Shown here: piece by piece, positions 24,115 to 32,998 of the stretch
How positions within the stretch are numbered: position 1 is the first letter of the stretch
Layout of the letters: each line of letters opens with the position of its first letter
From: Candidatus Poribacteria bacterium
GTDB lineage: Bacteria > Poribacteria > WGA-4E > WGA-3G
DNA length: 38,680 nucleotides
Direction of reading: 5' to 3'
Assembly: GCA_028824685.1 (NCBI GenBank)
Contig: JAPPCZ010000095.1
Span: 1-38,680, forward strand
Program-made: the position numbers and the translations under genes
Notes under the pieces: generated by a model
Databases searched by the model: none
The model's input: the letters and a program-made list of their open reading frames with translations, nothing else
What the model was told of the DNA's origin: nothing

Positions 24115-27100
24115 TTATTCAACATCTTTAAGTAGTTGAAACTGCATTTCTGCAGTAATGTGGACCTGTTTTATCAGGACAGCGTCTCTTTCTTGAAGGT
24201 AACGCCATCCGGATGTGACATCTTCAAGGTTATCAACTTGAGGCACATCAAATGCAGAATCATCCGTTTCATCATCACTTTCTGCTCTCTGTGCACGGAT
24301 GAGGGATGGGACTTGTTCGCAACCGGTAATCAGTGTATGGCTTATTTCGTTTTCCGCATAGTTAAGTGTCCACTTTATTTGAGCATTTCGGGAGACGGTA
24401 AAGGCTTCGGGAGTTGCACCAGAACTTAAATGGATTAAACCTGAGACTGCTGTCTTAACGCCCGGATCAAGTCCACGGAGTGTATAGACATTAACCATAA
24501 TATCTTCAGGATTGAGGTGTGGTCCCTTGCCTTCAGTGCAGAACCCGTAAAACCCATCAGGATACGTGCCTTTCAGTTCACCATCTGTCCACTGCTGATA
24601 CATGGCACTTATTGTTATGCCTTCAGCCACCTTACGCCATTTCTCATCTCGTGTATGTTGGTTTAAACGCTGCAAATAGTAGGCGTAAACCAAGCCATTC
24701 CACTGCACCGGCACACCAAGCCAAGAATGCGTATAAAAGGTCGTTCCAAAAACTGGTATGGAAGCAAACTGCATGCCGGGTCGGTCAGGGAGGTGCCAAT
24801 GGTAGAGGAACGGTAGTCCTGTTGTTGCCCAATATTCTGCACGTTTCAAATACGATTTATTGCCAGTGATTTCATGTGCTTCCACATAAGCACCGATAGC
24901 ATGTGCTGCAGCGAGAATATCCGGTTCATATAGTGGACATTCCCACGCTTGTGCACCGCGTGGCACCGAAAAACGATCCATAAATGAAAGCGCTTTTTTA
25001 CCTGCTTCAAGTGAGGTTTTGTTGCCGGTAATACGTGCATGTTTCAAGAGTTTCAACGCGTTTGATGCACACGTACCAAGAACGACATCACCAGTTTTCC
25101 CAAGGTTCTCCGTTTTTTCAGATGTCGGTTGAAAACCCCAACTGCCATCCTCTGCTTGAGACTCAAGTATAGGCTGCACTTCAGCTTCATAGTATCCCAA
25201 CGCAGCATCTAAATGTCCGTAATGGAATGGAAACTCTCCGCTTAGTATGTGGCATGATCCTCGTGCCGCCAAACCACCCGCATCAGTATCCGCTATCGTT
25301 TTTTCTGCGATCTCTTTGACTCGTTCCTTAACATCTTCAGATTTTGTAACAAGGTAATCATACCAAAGTAAGGTTGCAAAACCAGGTTCATTATGGGAAG
25401 CCCAATCGACACAGTGTCTGGATTGCCTTGCCTCTTCATCCCAAACAGAGTGCATAAATCCGTGTCGTGAAAGTAACACCTGTTCTTCATCATCTCGAGG
25501 CGGTTCAAGCGGTTCGGGCGTGCCATACGCGGATGTCCAATGCGAAATCGCATCTAAGATAGAGGCATTTCCATCTGCTATAATCTGACAATCAATTGTG
25601 ATAGGTTGTGCCGGCGTTAGTCGGTAAACTGTTTGAGCAACAAGTGTATTTTCCTCTACCCATTCTGGCATACTCGGAACAAAAAGTCCCATAAGATGGT
25701 TTCGTTCTTGGTGATACCAATTAGGTGAAGCGAATACAGCAGAAACATGCTGTGCGTTTCCATCCCAACTATGCAACGGATTCCAAGCAATACCGACAAC
25801 CGATTTCTGTATCTCAACTGCCATCACTGGAACGGTGATCTTATATGGATGTGGAACCAGTCGGTTGTTGAGCGGTGGCGCAGCATCACGTGTATTTGAA
25901 GAGGGTTCATCACCTTCAAGGAACTCAAGACCGGGAAACAGGGCTGCAGTTTTCTTTTCGCGAGTACTCTTGTGTCCAGCGTAAATTTCAGCACTTCGGA
26001 AAGCAAGAAGTTCACGTGCCCCATCAACTGTTAAATGGCATATTGTTTTGATGTGTTTTGCATCTTCAGCAAGGATCATCTGTAACTGAAGCGTCCATGT
26101 AACACCGTCAGCATCCTTATGTTCACCTGTGATGTGAACAATGGATTCTCCCAGACTGTTGCCAGCAAGTTGAACATCGTTCGGAATAAATTTGATGTTT
26201 TGAACCTTATCACCAGAAAGATAGGTAGCCTCAGCAATCATTTTGGAGGTCGCTACTTGTTGATAGGCACTTCCTTTTGCCACGAAAATTGCATAATATT
26301 CAAAACCTCTCTCGAATTTTTCTTGTGAATTTTTTCTGGATTTTCGTTTCTTCGATTGAGATTGTTCCCCACTATGGACGAGAACCACACGAAGGTTCTT
26401 ATTTCCCAGTACCACATGTTCTTCGTGCATATAGGTATGGAGTTCTGGAACAACCTGTGTTTCAAGCTTCGGCAGCGCGGGGCGGACATGAACGACACCC
26501 TCCATCTTTGATGTGCCTTCAATATGACGAGATTTGAGCGAGACGCTAAAATTAATCGTATTCGGACGTGGGAAACTACGCGCGTACCATACATAAGTAG
26601 ATGTTTCACCATGCGCAAGTGTTTTCACATTATGTGTGGATCGTCCACGTCGTAACTTAATATCGCTGATGCTAAGTCGCGTCCTGCTGTCCTTTCCGAG
26701 CGGTCCGGCACCAACATTTCTGATCGTGCATTGAATCTCAAACGCTTCTCCAGCACCAATGATCGCTGCTGTGGCACCCACGCTTACGATTTCTAATTTC
26801 GGTTGTGCAGCGTAAAGCGTTAAATCAATCGGTTCGTTTTCTAATTGATTGTGAATTTCAGACGCAATTTCATGTGCAGATGTCCAATCGTCACGATTGA
26901 ATTCAAACAGAGCTGTGTGATCTTCTTGCAATTTTGCAATCGCAAGTCCACACTGTATTTCTGGAGGTGCTACTTCTTTATCTTCAGTGCTATCCTTGGT
27001 TGAGGCGACCTCACTACGAGTGAGTTTGAGAAGTTTCGGCTGTCCCCATAATGCCCATGCGAAGCTGCTATTCCCCTCAACATTACATTGCGTGACAAAG

Positions 27101-28053
27101 ACAAGTTCCACCTTTTCGCCTGCGTAGCGAGTCAAATCTAACCCATTTTCAACCCAATGGCATTCTGTTGAAACAGATTCGAAACATTGTTCACCAGAAA
27201 CCTCAATAGAAAATCTAACACCTCCGGGTTGCGTTTGTGGATCATCAAATACAACGCCATCTCTTAACCCAATGCTGAAATATAGGTAAAGGTTTTCGTT
27301 CTCTTCAACTGAAGGAAGGGTTAATTCATAAACAATGCGTGCAGAATCGGTCGGCGATGGATGTTCAAAAAGGGCAGGTTTAGTAACACCGCCCGCGGAA
27401 TCTGCCATACTTGCTGATATGTGTTCGGCACCGGAATGCTGGCTTTCCTCAAACATCGCAACGAAGTCGTACAATTCCTCGCTCTCGCCAAGAGAATAAG
27501 GAACAGGTGGTTCGCTTGGAGCAGGTGTTTCATCTTCTTCAGGCATCGCTTCTGCCTGCAGTGCTTCTTCAGTTGCAGGTGTCTCGTCTGTTTCGGTTGC
27601 TTCTTCAACTGTAGATGTTTCATCAACGTCAGATTCTTCTTCGGTCTCAGACATTACCTCAACTTCAGGTGGTGTATCTTCAGACTCGGATGTATTATCT
27701 GCCTCAGACATATCTTCGGTTTCAGACATCACCTCAACTTCTGGTGTTTTTTCAATTTCAGGTGTTTCTTCTACCTCAGATTCTACATCCACATCTTGCG
27801 CTTCATCAGTTTCTGGCGTTTCATCGGGGTGAGGTGTTTCTGTATCTTCTGACGGAACGTCCGTATCAGATTCCGGCTGTACATCATTGGAGGTTTCCGA
27901 TTCACCACTCTCATCAACAAGTTCAAGCAAATTAATAATAGGAGTTTCGTTGGGATATTCAGACTCCGGTTGTTCTTGATCAACTCCCTCCTCGTCATTT
28001 TGTGTCTCTTCTTCCATTTTTCCGATGAGAAAATGTTGGAAAAACGTCAGCAT
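24115..28053 (-). CDS. 1312-residue acidic multidomain protein with C-terminal alpha/alpha-barrel-like domain
   Basis: The protein has five visible parts. First is a short hydrophobic start (MLTFFQHFLIGK) with no convincing signal peptide. Second is a strongly acidic E/T/S/P-rich low-complexity tract (about 13-190). Third is a jelly-roll, carbohydrate-binding-like domain (about 200-345, VYELTLPSVEENENLYLYFS to FAWALWGQPKLLKL). Fourth is a CARDB-like Ig domain (about 417-525). Last, after a beta-rich region, is a helical six-hairpin-like domain (about 870-1220) with repeated motifs such as HYGHLDAALGYYEAEVQPIL and QAEDGSWGF, as in glycosidases and terpene-cyclase-like barrels. AGGAG lies 7 bases before the ATG. 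GH172 lies upstream in the same direction. A role on polysaccharide is likely, but the catalytic residues are not identified. Confidence 0.75.
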   Translation of the reverse strand: MLTFFQHFLIGKMEEETQNDEEGVDQEQPESEYPNETPIINLLELVDESGESETSNDVQPESDTDVPSEDTETPHPDETPETDEAQDVDVESEVEETPEIEKTPEVEVMSETEDMSEADNTSESEDTPPEVEVMSETEEESDVDETSTVEEATETDETPATEEALQAEAMPEEDETPAPSEPPVPYSLGESEELYDFVAMFEESQHSGAEHISASMADSAGGVTKPALFEHPSPTDSARIVYELTLPSVEENENLYLYFSIGLRDGVVFDDPQTQPGGVRFSIEVSGEQCFESVSTECHWVENGLDLTRYAGEKVELVFVTQCNVEGNSSFAWALWGQPKLLKLTRSEVASTKDSTEDKEVAPPEIQCGLAIAKLQEDHTALFEFNRDDWTSAHEIASEIHNQLENEPIDLTLYAAQPKLEIVSVGATAAIIGAGEAFEIQCTIRNVGAGPLGKDSRTRLSISDIKLRRGRSTHNVKTLAHGETSTYVWYARSFPRPNTINFSVSLKSRHIEGTSKMEGVVHVRPALPKLETQVVPELHTYMHEEHVVLGNKNLRVVLVHSGEQSQSKKRKSRKNSQEKFERGFEYYAIFVAKGSAYQQVATSKMIAEATYLSGDKVQNIKFIPNDVQLAGNSLGESIVHITGEHKDADGVTWTLQLQMILAEDAKHIKTICHLTVDGARELLAFRSAEIYAGHKSTREKKTAALFPGLEFLEGDEPSSNTRDAAPPLNNRLVPHPYKITVPVMAVEIQKSVVGIAWNPLHSWDGNAQHVSAVFASPNWYHQERNHLMGLFVPSMPEWVEENTLVAQTVYRLTPAQPITIDCQIIADGNASILDAISHWTSAYGTPEPLEPPRDDEEQVLLSRHGFMHSVWDEEARQSRHCVDWASHNEPGFATLLWYDYLVTKSEDVKERVKEIAEKTIADTDAGGLAARGSCHILSGEFPFHYGHLDAALGYYEAEVQPILESQAEDGSWGFQPTSEKTENLGKTGDVVLGTCASNALKLLKHARITGNKTSLEAGKKALSFMDRFSVPRGAQAWECPLYEPDILAAAHAIGAYVEAHEITGNKSYLKRAEYWATTGLPFLYHWHLPDRPGMQFASIPVFGTTFYTHSWLGVPVQWNGLVYAYYLQRLNQHTRDEKWRKVAEGITISAMYQQWTDGELKGTYPDGFYGFCTEGKGPHLNPEDIMVNVYTLRGLDPGVKTAVSGLIHLSSGATPEAFTVSRNAQIKWTLNYAENEISHTLITGCEQVPSLIRAQRAESDDETDDSAFDVPQVDNLEDVTSGWRYLQERDAVLIKQVHITAEMQFQLLKDVE
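27499..28017 (-). other. Low-complexity acidic tract encoded in the large protein
   Basis: This segment encodes about 170 residues made mainly of Glu, Thr, Ser, Pro, Asp and Val with imprecise 8-12 residue periods. The block EVEVMSETE occurs twice (27721-27747 and 27646-27672). It produces long cysteine/phenylalanine-rich open frames on the plus strand that are not genes. Confidence 0.8.
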
Positions 28054-28092
28054 TTTATATCTCCTCTGGTCTATTAGGGCAGAAATTTATAT

Positions 28093-29241
28093 CTATTGTT
28101 TTTCTTGCCATTGTTGTTTTTTCTGTTTCATTTCATCGTTGAGAACAAGGTCAGATGATGGCGTTTGGTTTGCCTCGTCAATGATCCAATTCCCATCTTC
28201 GTCTCTTAGCACAGGTTTTCGCTGTTCAACGGGTAGCACACTAAACGGTTTATGCGGCTCCATCTGATACCAGTAGGCAACAGAGGATGTCTCGTTGCTG
28301 AGATGGTTGCCGTGTCCGTGTTCAATTGTCACCCGAATCTCTTTCTCAAAACGGATAGGATTTTCTAAATGAAAAACGTAGGATGTCTGATAACCGTCGG
28401 TATTGTTTTCGTGAATTGATGAACCGTTATGTGCGAATGCGTTCTGTTGCATACCCCATGCTTGGTTGAGATAATCCTCTGACCCTGTGCCGTGCAAGTC
28501 AGGCGGCCATTTGTAGCCATCAATCCATATCATATCATCACCTTCACCCCACCACGTGCCTTGGAAGTTACTCACAGAAAGGTTACAACCGATATAGTGT
28601 CCCTTGCCTTCTGCGGATAGAATCAAATAGTTGTTGTCCCACGCGAGACGTTCAGCATTGATGATATTTGCTTCCGCTGTGTTAACCTTAATTTCATGTC
28701 CCCACCCATCACAAGGATTTTCACGATGGAATTGCGCGTGAAAATAGGCAGTATCCTCACCGTGCGGCGATGGATATAACTCATAATCAATATAAAAATA
28801 TTGGCGATGCGAGGTGTCGCCTTCATTGACAAGTTCAATACGGGCAGAACGGTTAAAAGGCATCTGTAAGTAGCAGTTGAGCGCACACCCTGAATTAAAT
28901 TGATTGTTGCTGTGTGTAGAGGCTGAAAACGGAATAGAATCGTAAGAGTTCACGATTTCGTTTCCAAGACCAAAAAAATCGCCTAACGGACATAAAACAC
29001 TCGGATGCTCCTCATCGTCCCAGAACATCCGAATTAGTACGTTCCGATATCCGTTTGGCTGTGTCATCCAGATGTGATTGATACATCCTGGGCCTTTTAT
29101 ATCTGCAAGGACGCGCGTTTCACCGGGTGCAATATTCCATGCATCATCGTTGCGTCCTGTGGTATCCCACGAGGAGGCGCGTAGGGTCCGCGCATCTTTC
29201 ACACGTGTCAACGACGACAATATTCCATCAACATAGTTCAT
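28093..29241 (-). CDS. DUF2961 / glycoside hydrolase family GH172 protein
   Basis: The 382-residue protein matches DUF2961. The N terminus has ASSWDTTGRNDDAWNIAPGE and the block GPGCINHIWMT; further on come LIRMFWDDEEHPSVLCPLGDFFG, the strongly conserved GTGSEDYLNQAWG and YWYQ near the C terminus. GH172 enzymes include difructose-anhydride synthase/hydrolase and arabino- or fructofuranosidases. There is no signal peptide, so it is probably cytoplasmic, as many members are. AAGGAAAA precedes the ATG. It stands directly upstream of the 1312-residue gene (39 bases), which suggests one operon for a polysaccharide. Confidence 0.9.
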   Translation of the reverse strand: MNYVDGILSSLTRVKDARTLRASSWDTTGRNDDAWNIAPGETRVLADIKGPGCINHIWMTQPNGYRNVLIRMFWDDEEHPSVLCPLGDFFGLGNEIVNSYDSIPFSASTHSNNQFNSGCALNCYLQMPFNRSARIELVNEGDTSHRQYFYIDYELYPSPHGEDTAYFHAQFHRENPCDGWGHEIKVNTAEANIINAERLAWDNNYLILSAEGKGHYIGCNLSVSNFQGTWWGEGDDMIWIDGYKWPPDLHGTGSEDYLNQAWGMQQNAFAHNGSSIHENNTDGYQTSYVFHLENPIRFEKEIRVTIEHGHGNHLSNETSSVAYWYQMEPHKPFSVLPVEQRKPVLRDEDGNWIIDEANQTPSSDLVLNDEMKQKKQQWQEKQ

Positions 29242-29296
29242 TTAGTTTTCCTTTATTATGATTCCGTTTTACGAACAATTACAGTTTTTTGAAACT

Positions 29297-29773
29297 TTAT
29301 GCAACTATCACTGGACCAACAGATTTTAGAACCCATTTACCGTTTTTTCTCTCCCATAGATAGGGAGCCCAAGAAGCACTAAGATTCCCCACATAATATC
29401 CGCCACGAATTTCAACACTATTCCTACCAATCTGTTTATATTTATCAATTCTGAATAGAATACCTTTCCCCACTACAAATTTCGAACCCATCTTTACCGG
29501 AGGGGAGTGTTTCTTAAACCTTGTGAGAAATTCTGATGACGGGTCTTTCTTTTTAATTTGCAAGAAATACGCATCTGCATTTTGTTTCACTCCAGAGTGA
29601 TTGTTTTCAAATTTATAACGAAAAAATGCCTCAAATAGGTCAAGTGTATCATCTTTGTAAAGTGATTCACTTTGTGGTTCACCTTCCAATTTACCGCAGG
29701 AAGATAGGACAACGATAGTCATAAGGCAAACGATCAAAACACACATTTTATGTTTTCTGCCATATAATTTCAT
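29297..29773 (-). CDS. Small lipoprotein of unknown function
   Basis: The 158-residue protein has a lipoprotein signal peptide: basic MKLYGRKHK, hydrophobic VLIVCLMTIVVL, then the lipobox LSSC with Cys26. The mature part is about 130 residues with a short beta-rich domain (residues 95-155, FVVGKGILFRIDKYKQIGRN). AGGAGG lies 9 bases before the ATG. No family is recognised. It may belong to the group of exported sugar-related genes around it only by position. Confidence 0.75.
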   Translation of the reverse strand: MKLYGRKHKMCVLIVCLMTIVVLSSCGKLEGEPQSESLYKDDTLDLFEAFFRYKFENNHSGVKQNADAYFLQIKKKDPSSEFLTRFKKHSPPVKMGSKFVVGKGILFRIDKYKQIGRNSVEIRGGYYVGNLSASWAPYLWERKNGKWVLKSVGPVIVA

Positions 29774-29848
29774 AGGTATGAACCTCCTATTATATCCAAA
29801 CCCACTGTTAGCGTATTAATTTATAAGAACAAAGGGCAGCGATACTTT

Positions 29849-30661
29849 TTACGATTCCACAATAGCACGCATCTTTTCCAACCCAATCCGAGCAACCTCC
29901 GCTGGGTCTTCCTCCCAATAACTCGGATTGAACAACTCTAACGAGATAACACCCGAATAATCAGCGTCTTTCAAAATAGAGATCATCCTTTTCAGATCGA
30001 GAATGCCGTCACCTGGATAAACCCTATCGGCATCAGTCTGTTCTGCACGTGCAGGTTCGGCAGGTGCATCGTTGAAATGGAAGACTGCAATTTTTTCGCC
30101 AGGAATGCCTTCCATATCCGATATTTCGCCGCCACCGCGATAGATATGGAATGGGTCAAGCACAATTGTGCTGTCTGGATGGTCTGCTACCTCCATTACT
30201 TCCCATGCATGTTTCACCTGATTCACACCATCAACAAAACCGAGGAATTCCATAGCAGGTTTAACGCCAAACTCACGTCCGAGTTCAAGCAGTTTACGAT
30301 AATTCTCACCGCCTAATTGCAGGTCTGCCACTTCACGCGGTGGACTTGAGATGACGTAAGTTGAGCCAACAGCGGCGGCTTGTGCCATCCGTTTTTTCGC
30401 ATCCTCCAATGCATTTTGAAGTTCAACCCCAGTTGCATTGAGCCATCCATGTAAGGCAATGACGGTTGGTACAGAAAGTCCATGGTCATCAAGTGCCTTT
30501 TTCACATCAGCAAGCGAACCGCCCTGCTCCTCGTAATCCGATAAATCGTTATTCCACAACTCAATTGCCGTATAACCGGTTTCCCCTGCAATCCGAATTT
30601 TATCCATCAAATCGGCAGGACGAATTGTGCTTGTATTTAACCCTAACTGAAATTGTCCCAT
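29849..30661 (-). CDS. Sugar phosphate isomerase/epimerase (xylose isomerase-like TIM barrel)
   Basis: The 270-residue TIM barrel of the AP endonuclease 2 superfamily has the metal-ligand pattern of the IolE/IolI/hydroxypyruvate isomerase group. The glutamate is in MEFLGF, the aspartate and histidine are in LDPFHIYRGG, the second histidine is in VFHFNDAP, and the last glutamate is in SLELFNP. It follows the next isomerase with 9 bases between, with AGGAGA before the ATG, so they are co-transcribed. The substrate is unknown. Confidence 0.9.
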   Translation of the reverse strand: MGQFQLGLNTSTIRPADLMDKIRIAGETGYTAIELWNNDLSDYEEQGGSLADVKKALDDHGLSVPTVIALHGWLNATGVELQNALEDAKKRMAQAAAVGSTYVISSPPREVADLQLGGENYRKLLELGREFGVKPAMEFLGFVDGVNQVKHAWEVMEVADHPDSTIVLDPFHIYRGGGEISDMEGIPGEKIAVFHFNDAPAEPARAEQTDADRVYPGDGILDLKRMISILKDADYSGVISLELFNPSYWEEDPAEVARIGLEKMRAIVES

Positions 30662-30670
30662 TCTATCTCC

Positions 30671-31471
30671 TTATTTGTCCATCAAAGCCCGAATGAATCG
30701 CACATCTACGCGAGCCAAGTCAATCACACTGTTCACAGGTTCACCGCCGTATTCACTATGAAAACTAACGGGTCCTGAAAATTCTATTGTTTTCAACGTA
30801 TCAAGTGCTGTTTCCCAATCAACAAAACCTTTTCCCATGCGGACAACCTTACCGCCTTTCATACCGGGTGAACGCGCAAGGTCTTTAAAGGCGATAACAG
30901 CGAGGTGTGATCTGACAATATCAAGTGCCATGTTAATCGGTTCGCCAACAATAGACAGGTGTCCCGTATCAGCAAAAACGCCGACGTGCTGTGGGTTAAA
31001 TCCTTGGACAAGGTTCATCACCGCACATGAGTTTAGTCCCATAGATGTTCCCGAATGGTTATGAATGCAGGTGCGCGGCCCATATTTCTCAGAGAGTTTG
31101 GCAAATCCATCAAGTTGACTGCAAATAAAATCAACCTGTGCCCAGTACCCGCCATCGCCTGCGTGCCAATGCCAATATCCCAACTTGATATTTTCAACAC
31201 CCGCCTCACCTGCAGCAGCAAAAACGCTGACTGTCTCTTCTTTAGAGGGGTCTAAAAAATCTCCAGGAGTTGTGACAAGTGGAATGGATAAACCTGCTTC
31301 TGCAAACCGTTTCGCTGCAGCGGGTAATTCTTTCTTCGCATTTTCGGGGTTAACAGGATAACCGGGACGAACACAAAGGTCAGCCCCTTCAACGCCAACT
31401 GCTTGTAACGCAGTGATAATCTCTGGAATTTCTAAACCTTCCAGATGTTTTGTAAACATTATAAATTTCAT
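30671..31471 (-). CDS. Sugar phosphate isomerase/epimerase (xylose isomerase-like TIM barrel)
   Basis: The 266-residue TIM barrel has the same fold as its downstream neighbour but a clearly different sequence (KFIMFTKHLEGLEIPEIITAL at the start). The metal site is suggested by CIHNHSGTS, FADTGHLSI, AVIAFKDLA and SFHSEYGG. It belongs to the same broad superfamily. It is the first gene of a pair and is separated from the DgoD-like gene by an inverted-repeat element (31501-31653). The ribosome binding site is weak. Confidence 0.9.
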   Translation of the reverse strand: MKFIMFTKHLEGLEIPEIITALQAVGVEGADLCVRPGYPVNPENAKKELPAAAKRFAEAGLSIPLVTTPGDFLDPSKEETVSVFAAAGEAGVENIKLGYWHWHAGDGGYWAQVDFICSQLDGFAKLSEKYGPRTCIHNHSGTSMGLNSCAVMNLVQGFNPQHVGVFADTGHLSIVGEPINMALDIVRSHLAVIAFKDLARSPGMKGGKVVRMGKGFVDWETALDTLKTIEFSGPVSFHSEYGGEPVNSVIDLARVDVRFIRALMDK

Positions 31472-31500
31472 AGTTTTATTAGTTGTCGGTCTTCAGTTTG

Positions 31501-31653
31501 TAGGTCGGGTAGAGCGGAGCGAAACCCGACAATATCAAGGTTTCAAGGCAAACTTGGTGGGTTTCACAAGGAATCGCAGGAACAACTCAAGTCAATTTGA
31601 AAACAGTGTTTCAGTCCCAACATGAAGGGTTTCGCTCCGCTCTACCCGACCTA
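31501..31653. mobile_element. 153-bp inverted-repeat element (MITE-like)
   Basis: The 27 bases 31501-31527 (TAGGTCGGGTAGAGCGGAGC...CCC) are a perfect inverted repeat of 31627-31653. The arms flank 99 bases with no gene. The arm resembles sequence at 5932-5957 (TAGGTCGGGGAAAGCACAGCGAAACC). It occupies the 216-base gap between two minus-strand genes and may split an operon. Confidence 0.65.
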
Positions 31654-31687
31654 TAACTTGTGAGATGGATTTGTCCGTCCGATATAT

Positions 31688-32791
31688 TTACCAATCTACA
31701 ACAGAACCGTCATCAGGATGATAGGATTCAGGATTTCGCCAATCATGATCAATTTTATCTTCAAGTGCATCTTCATCCAGTTCAATACCTAAACCTGGAC
31801 CTGTCGGCAGTTCAACAAACCCATCTTTAAAAACAAACGGATTCTTGAGATACCCTTCACCAAGAGTTGTATGTTCTTGCATCACGAAGTTCGGAATGGA
31901 AGCATCTAACTGAATACAAGCCGCTAACGAAATAGGACCGAGCGGATTGTGTGGCGCGATACCACCATAATACGCCTCTGCCATTCCAGCGATGATGCGC
32001 ACTTCATTGATACCTCCTGCATGACATAAATCTGGTTGCAGAATGGATGCCGCCTGTTTCTCTAAAATCTCACGGAATCCCCATTTGGTAAAGATTCGTT
32101 CGCCGGTTGCAATCGGTAAATGCGTACTGCGCGCGATTTCTGCGAGTGTATCCACATTTTGGCACTGTATCGGTTCTTCAACAAACATCGGTTGATAAGG
32201 TTCCAACGCCTTAATCAACACCTTTGCTGTCTGTGGACTTACGGCACCGTGGAAATCAATTGCCAAGTCAACCTCTGTACCTGCAGCTTCACGCAGTGCA
32301 GCAAAGTGGTCAACGGCTCTATCTATGAATGCCTTGTTTTCAATGATACGGGCAGGTCTGCCACCTGCAACACCTGTTTTAAATGCTGTGAACCCTTTGT
32401 CAATCCATTCTTTAATTCCTTCTGGATCGCCGCCACCTTTGTACAGCCGAATACGATCACGAGTCGGCCCGCCAAAAAGTTGGTAAACAGGAACACCGAG
32501 CGATTTTCCCGCTAAATCCCATAGTGCTTGTTCAACACCACTCAGGGCACTCGTAAGAATGGGACCGCCACGGTAAAATGCGTGACGATACATCGCTTGC
32601 CAATGGTGTACAACCCGTCTTGGATCTTCACCGATCAGATAAGGTGCAAGTTCATCGACTGCTTGCGCGCACGTCTTCGCACGTCCTTCTAATATCGGTT
32701 CGCCAAGACCAACTAATCCTTCATCAGTGTGTATTTTTAGAAAGAGCCAGCGTGGCTGCACGAGAAACGTTTCTAATTTTGTCATTTTCAT
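31688..32791 (-). CDS. dgoD: Mandelate racemase/enolase-superfamily dehydratase, D-galactonate dehydratase-like
   Basis: The 367-residue protein has the enolase-superfamily N-terminal lid and C-terminal barrel. It closely follows the E. coli DgoD pattern: TKLETFLVQPRWLFLKIHTD, HAFYRGGPILTSALSGVEQA. The ligands and catalytic residues are in AIDFHGAVSP (Asp and His), FVEEPIQ (Glu), ATGERIF (Glu) and DLCHAGGINE (His). DgoD dehydrates D-galactonate to 2-keto-3-deoxygalactonate. Related gluconate, arabinonate or other sugar-acid dehydratases share this motif, so the symbol is a best match. No dgoK or dgoA genes are seen in the window. Confidence 0.82.
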   Translation of the reverse strand: MKMTKLETFLVQPRWLFLKIHTDEGLVGLGEPILEGRAKTCAQAVDELAPYLIGEDPRRVVHHWQAMYRHAFYRGGPILTSALSGVEQALWDLAGKSLGVPVYQLFGGPTRDRIRLYKGGGDPEGIKEWIDKGFTAFKTGVAGGRPARIIENKAFIDRAVDHFAALREAAGTEVDLAIDFHGAVSPQTAKVLIKALEPYQPMFVEEPIQCQNVDTLAEIARSTHLPIATGERIFTKWGFREILEKQAASILQPDLCHAGGINEVRIIAGMAEAYYGGIAPHNPLGPISLAACIQLDASIPNFVMQEHTTLGEGYLKNPFVFKDGFVELPTGPGLGIELDEDALEDKIDHDWRNPESYHPDDGSVVDW

Positions 32792-32846
32792 AGGGACACC
32801 TTGAATTTATTACGACACATAAAATGTGTTTATTATAAATAATTCC

Positions 32847-32875
32847 ATGCTACCATTTCACCTTATATTTGTCAA
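32847..32875 (-). promoter_or_regulatory. Candidate promoter for the dgoD-like gene
   Basis: On the minus strand TTGACA (32875-32870), a 17-base spacer and TAGCAT (32852-32847) with a TGG extended -10 lie about 55 bases before the ATG. A second -10-like TATAAT (32837-32832) with a poor -35 is close by. The promoter region diverges from the lectin-like gene. Confidence 0.5.
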
Positions 32876-32903
32876 TCCATTTTCTTGTAAGTCTAAAAAA
32901 TGA

Positions 32904-32932
32904 TTACCAATAATGTCGTAATGTGTTATAAT
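32904..32932 (+). promoter_or_regulatory. Candidate promoter for the first lectin-like gene
   Basis: TTACCA (32904-32909), a 17-base spacer and TATAAT (32927-32932) lie about 66 bases before the ATG at 32999. Confidence 0.5.
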
Positions 32933-32998
32933 GTGCTTATGTAGTCACAGCTTAAGACAAAGAAAGTCAGAACACCTAAATTCAAAAGGAATTAAATA

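Noticed and set aside
27421..27935. Long plus-strand open frames opposite the acidic tract of the large protein, rich in Phe and Cys.
   Set aside because: They mirror low-complexity coding DNA of the minus-strand gene, lack ribosome binding sites and show no natural protein composition.
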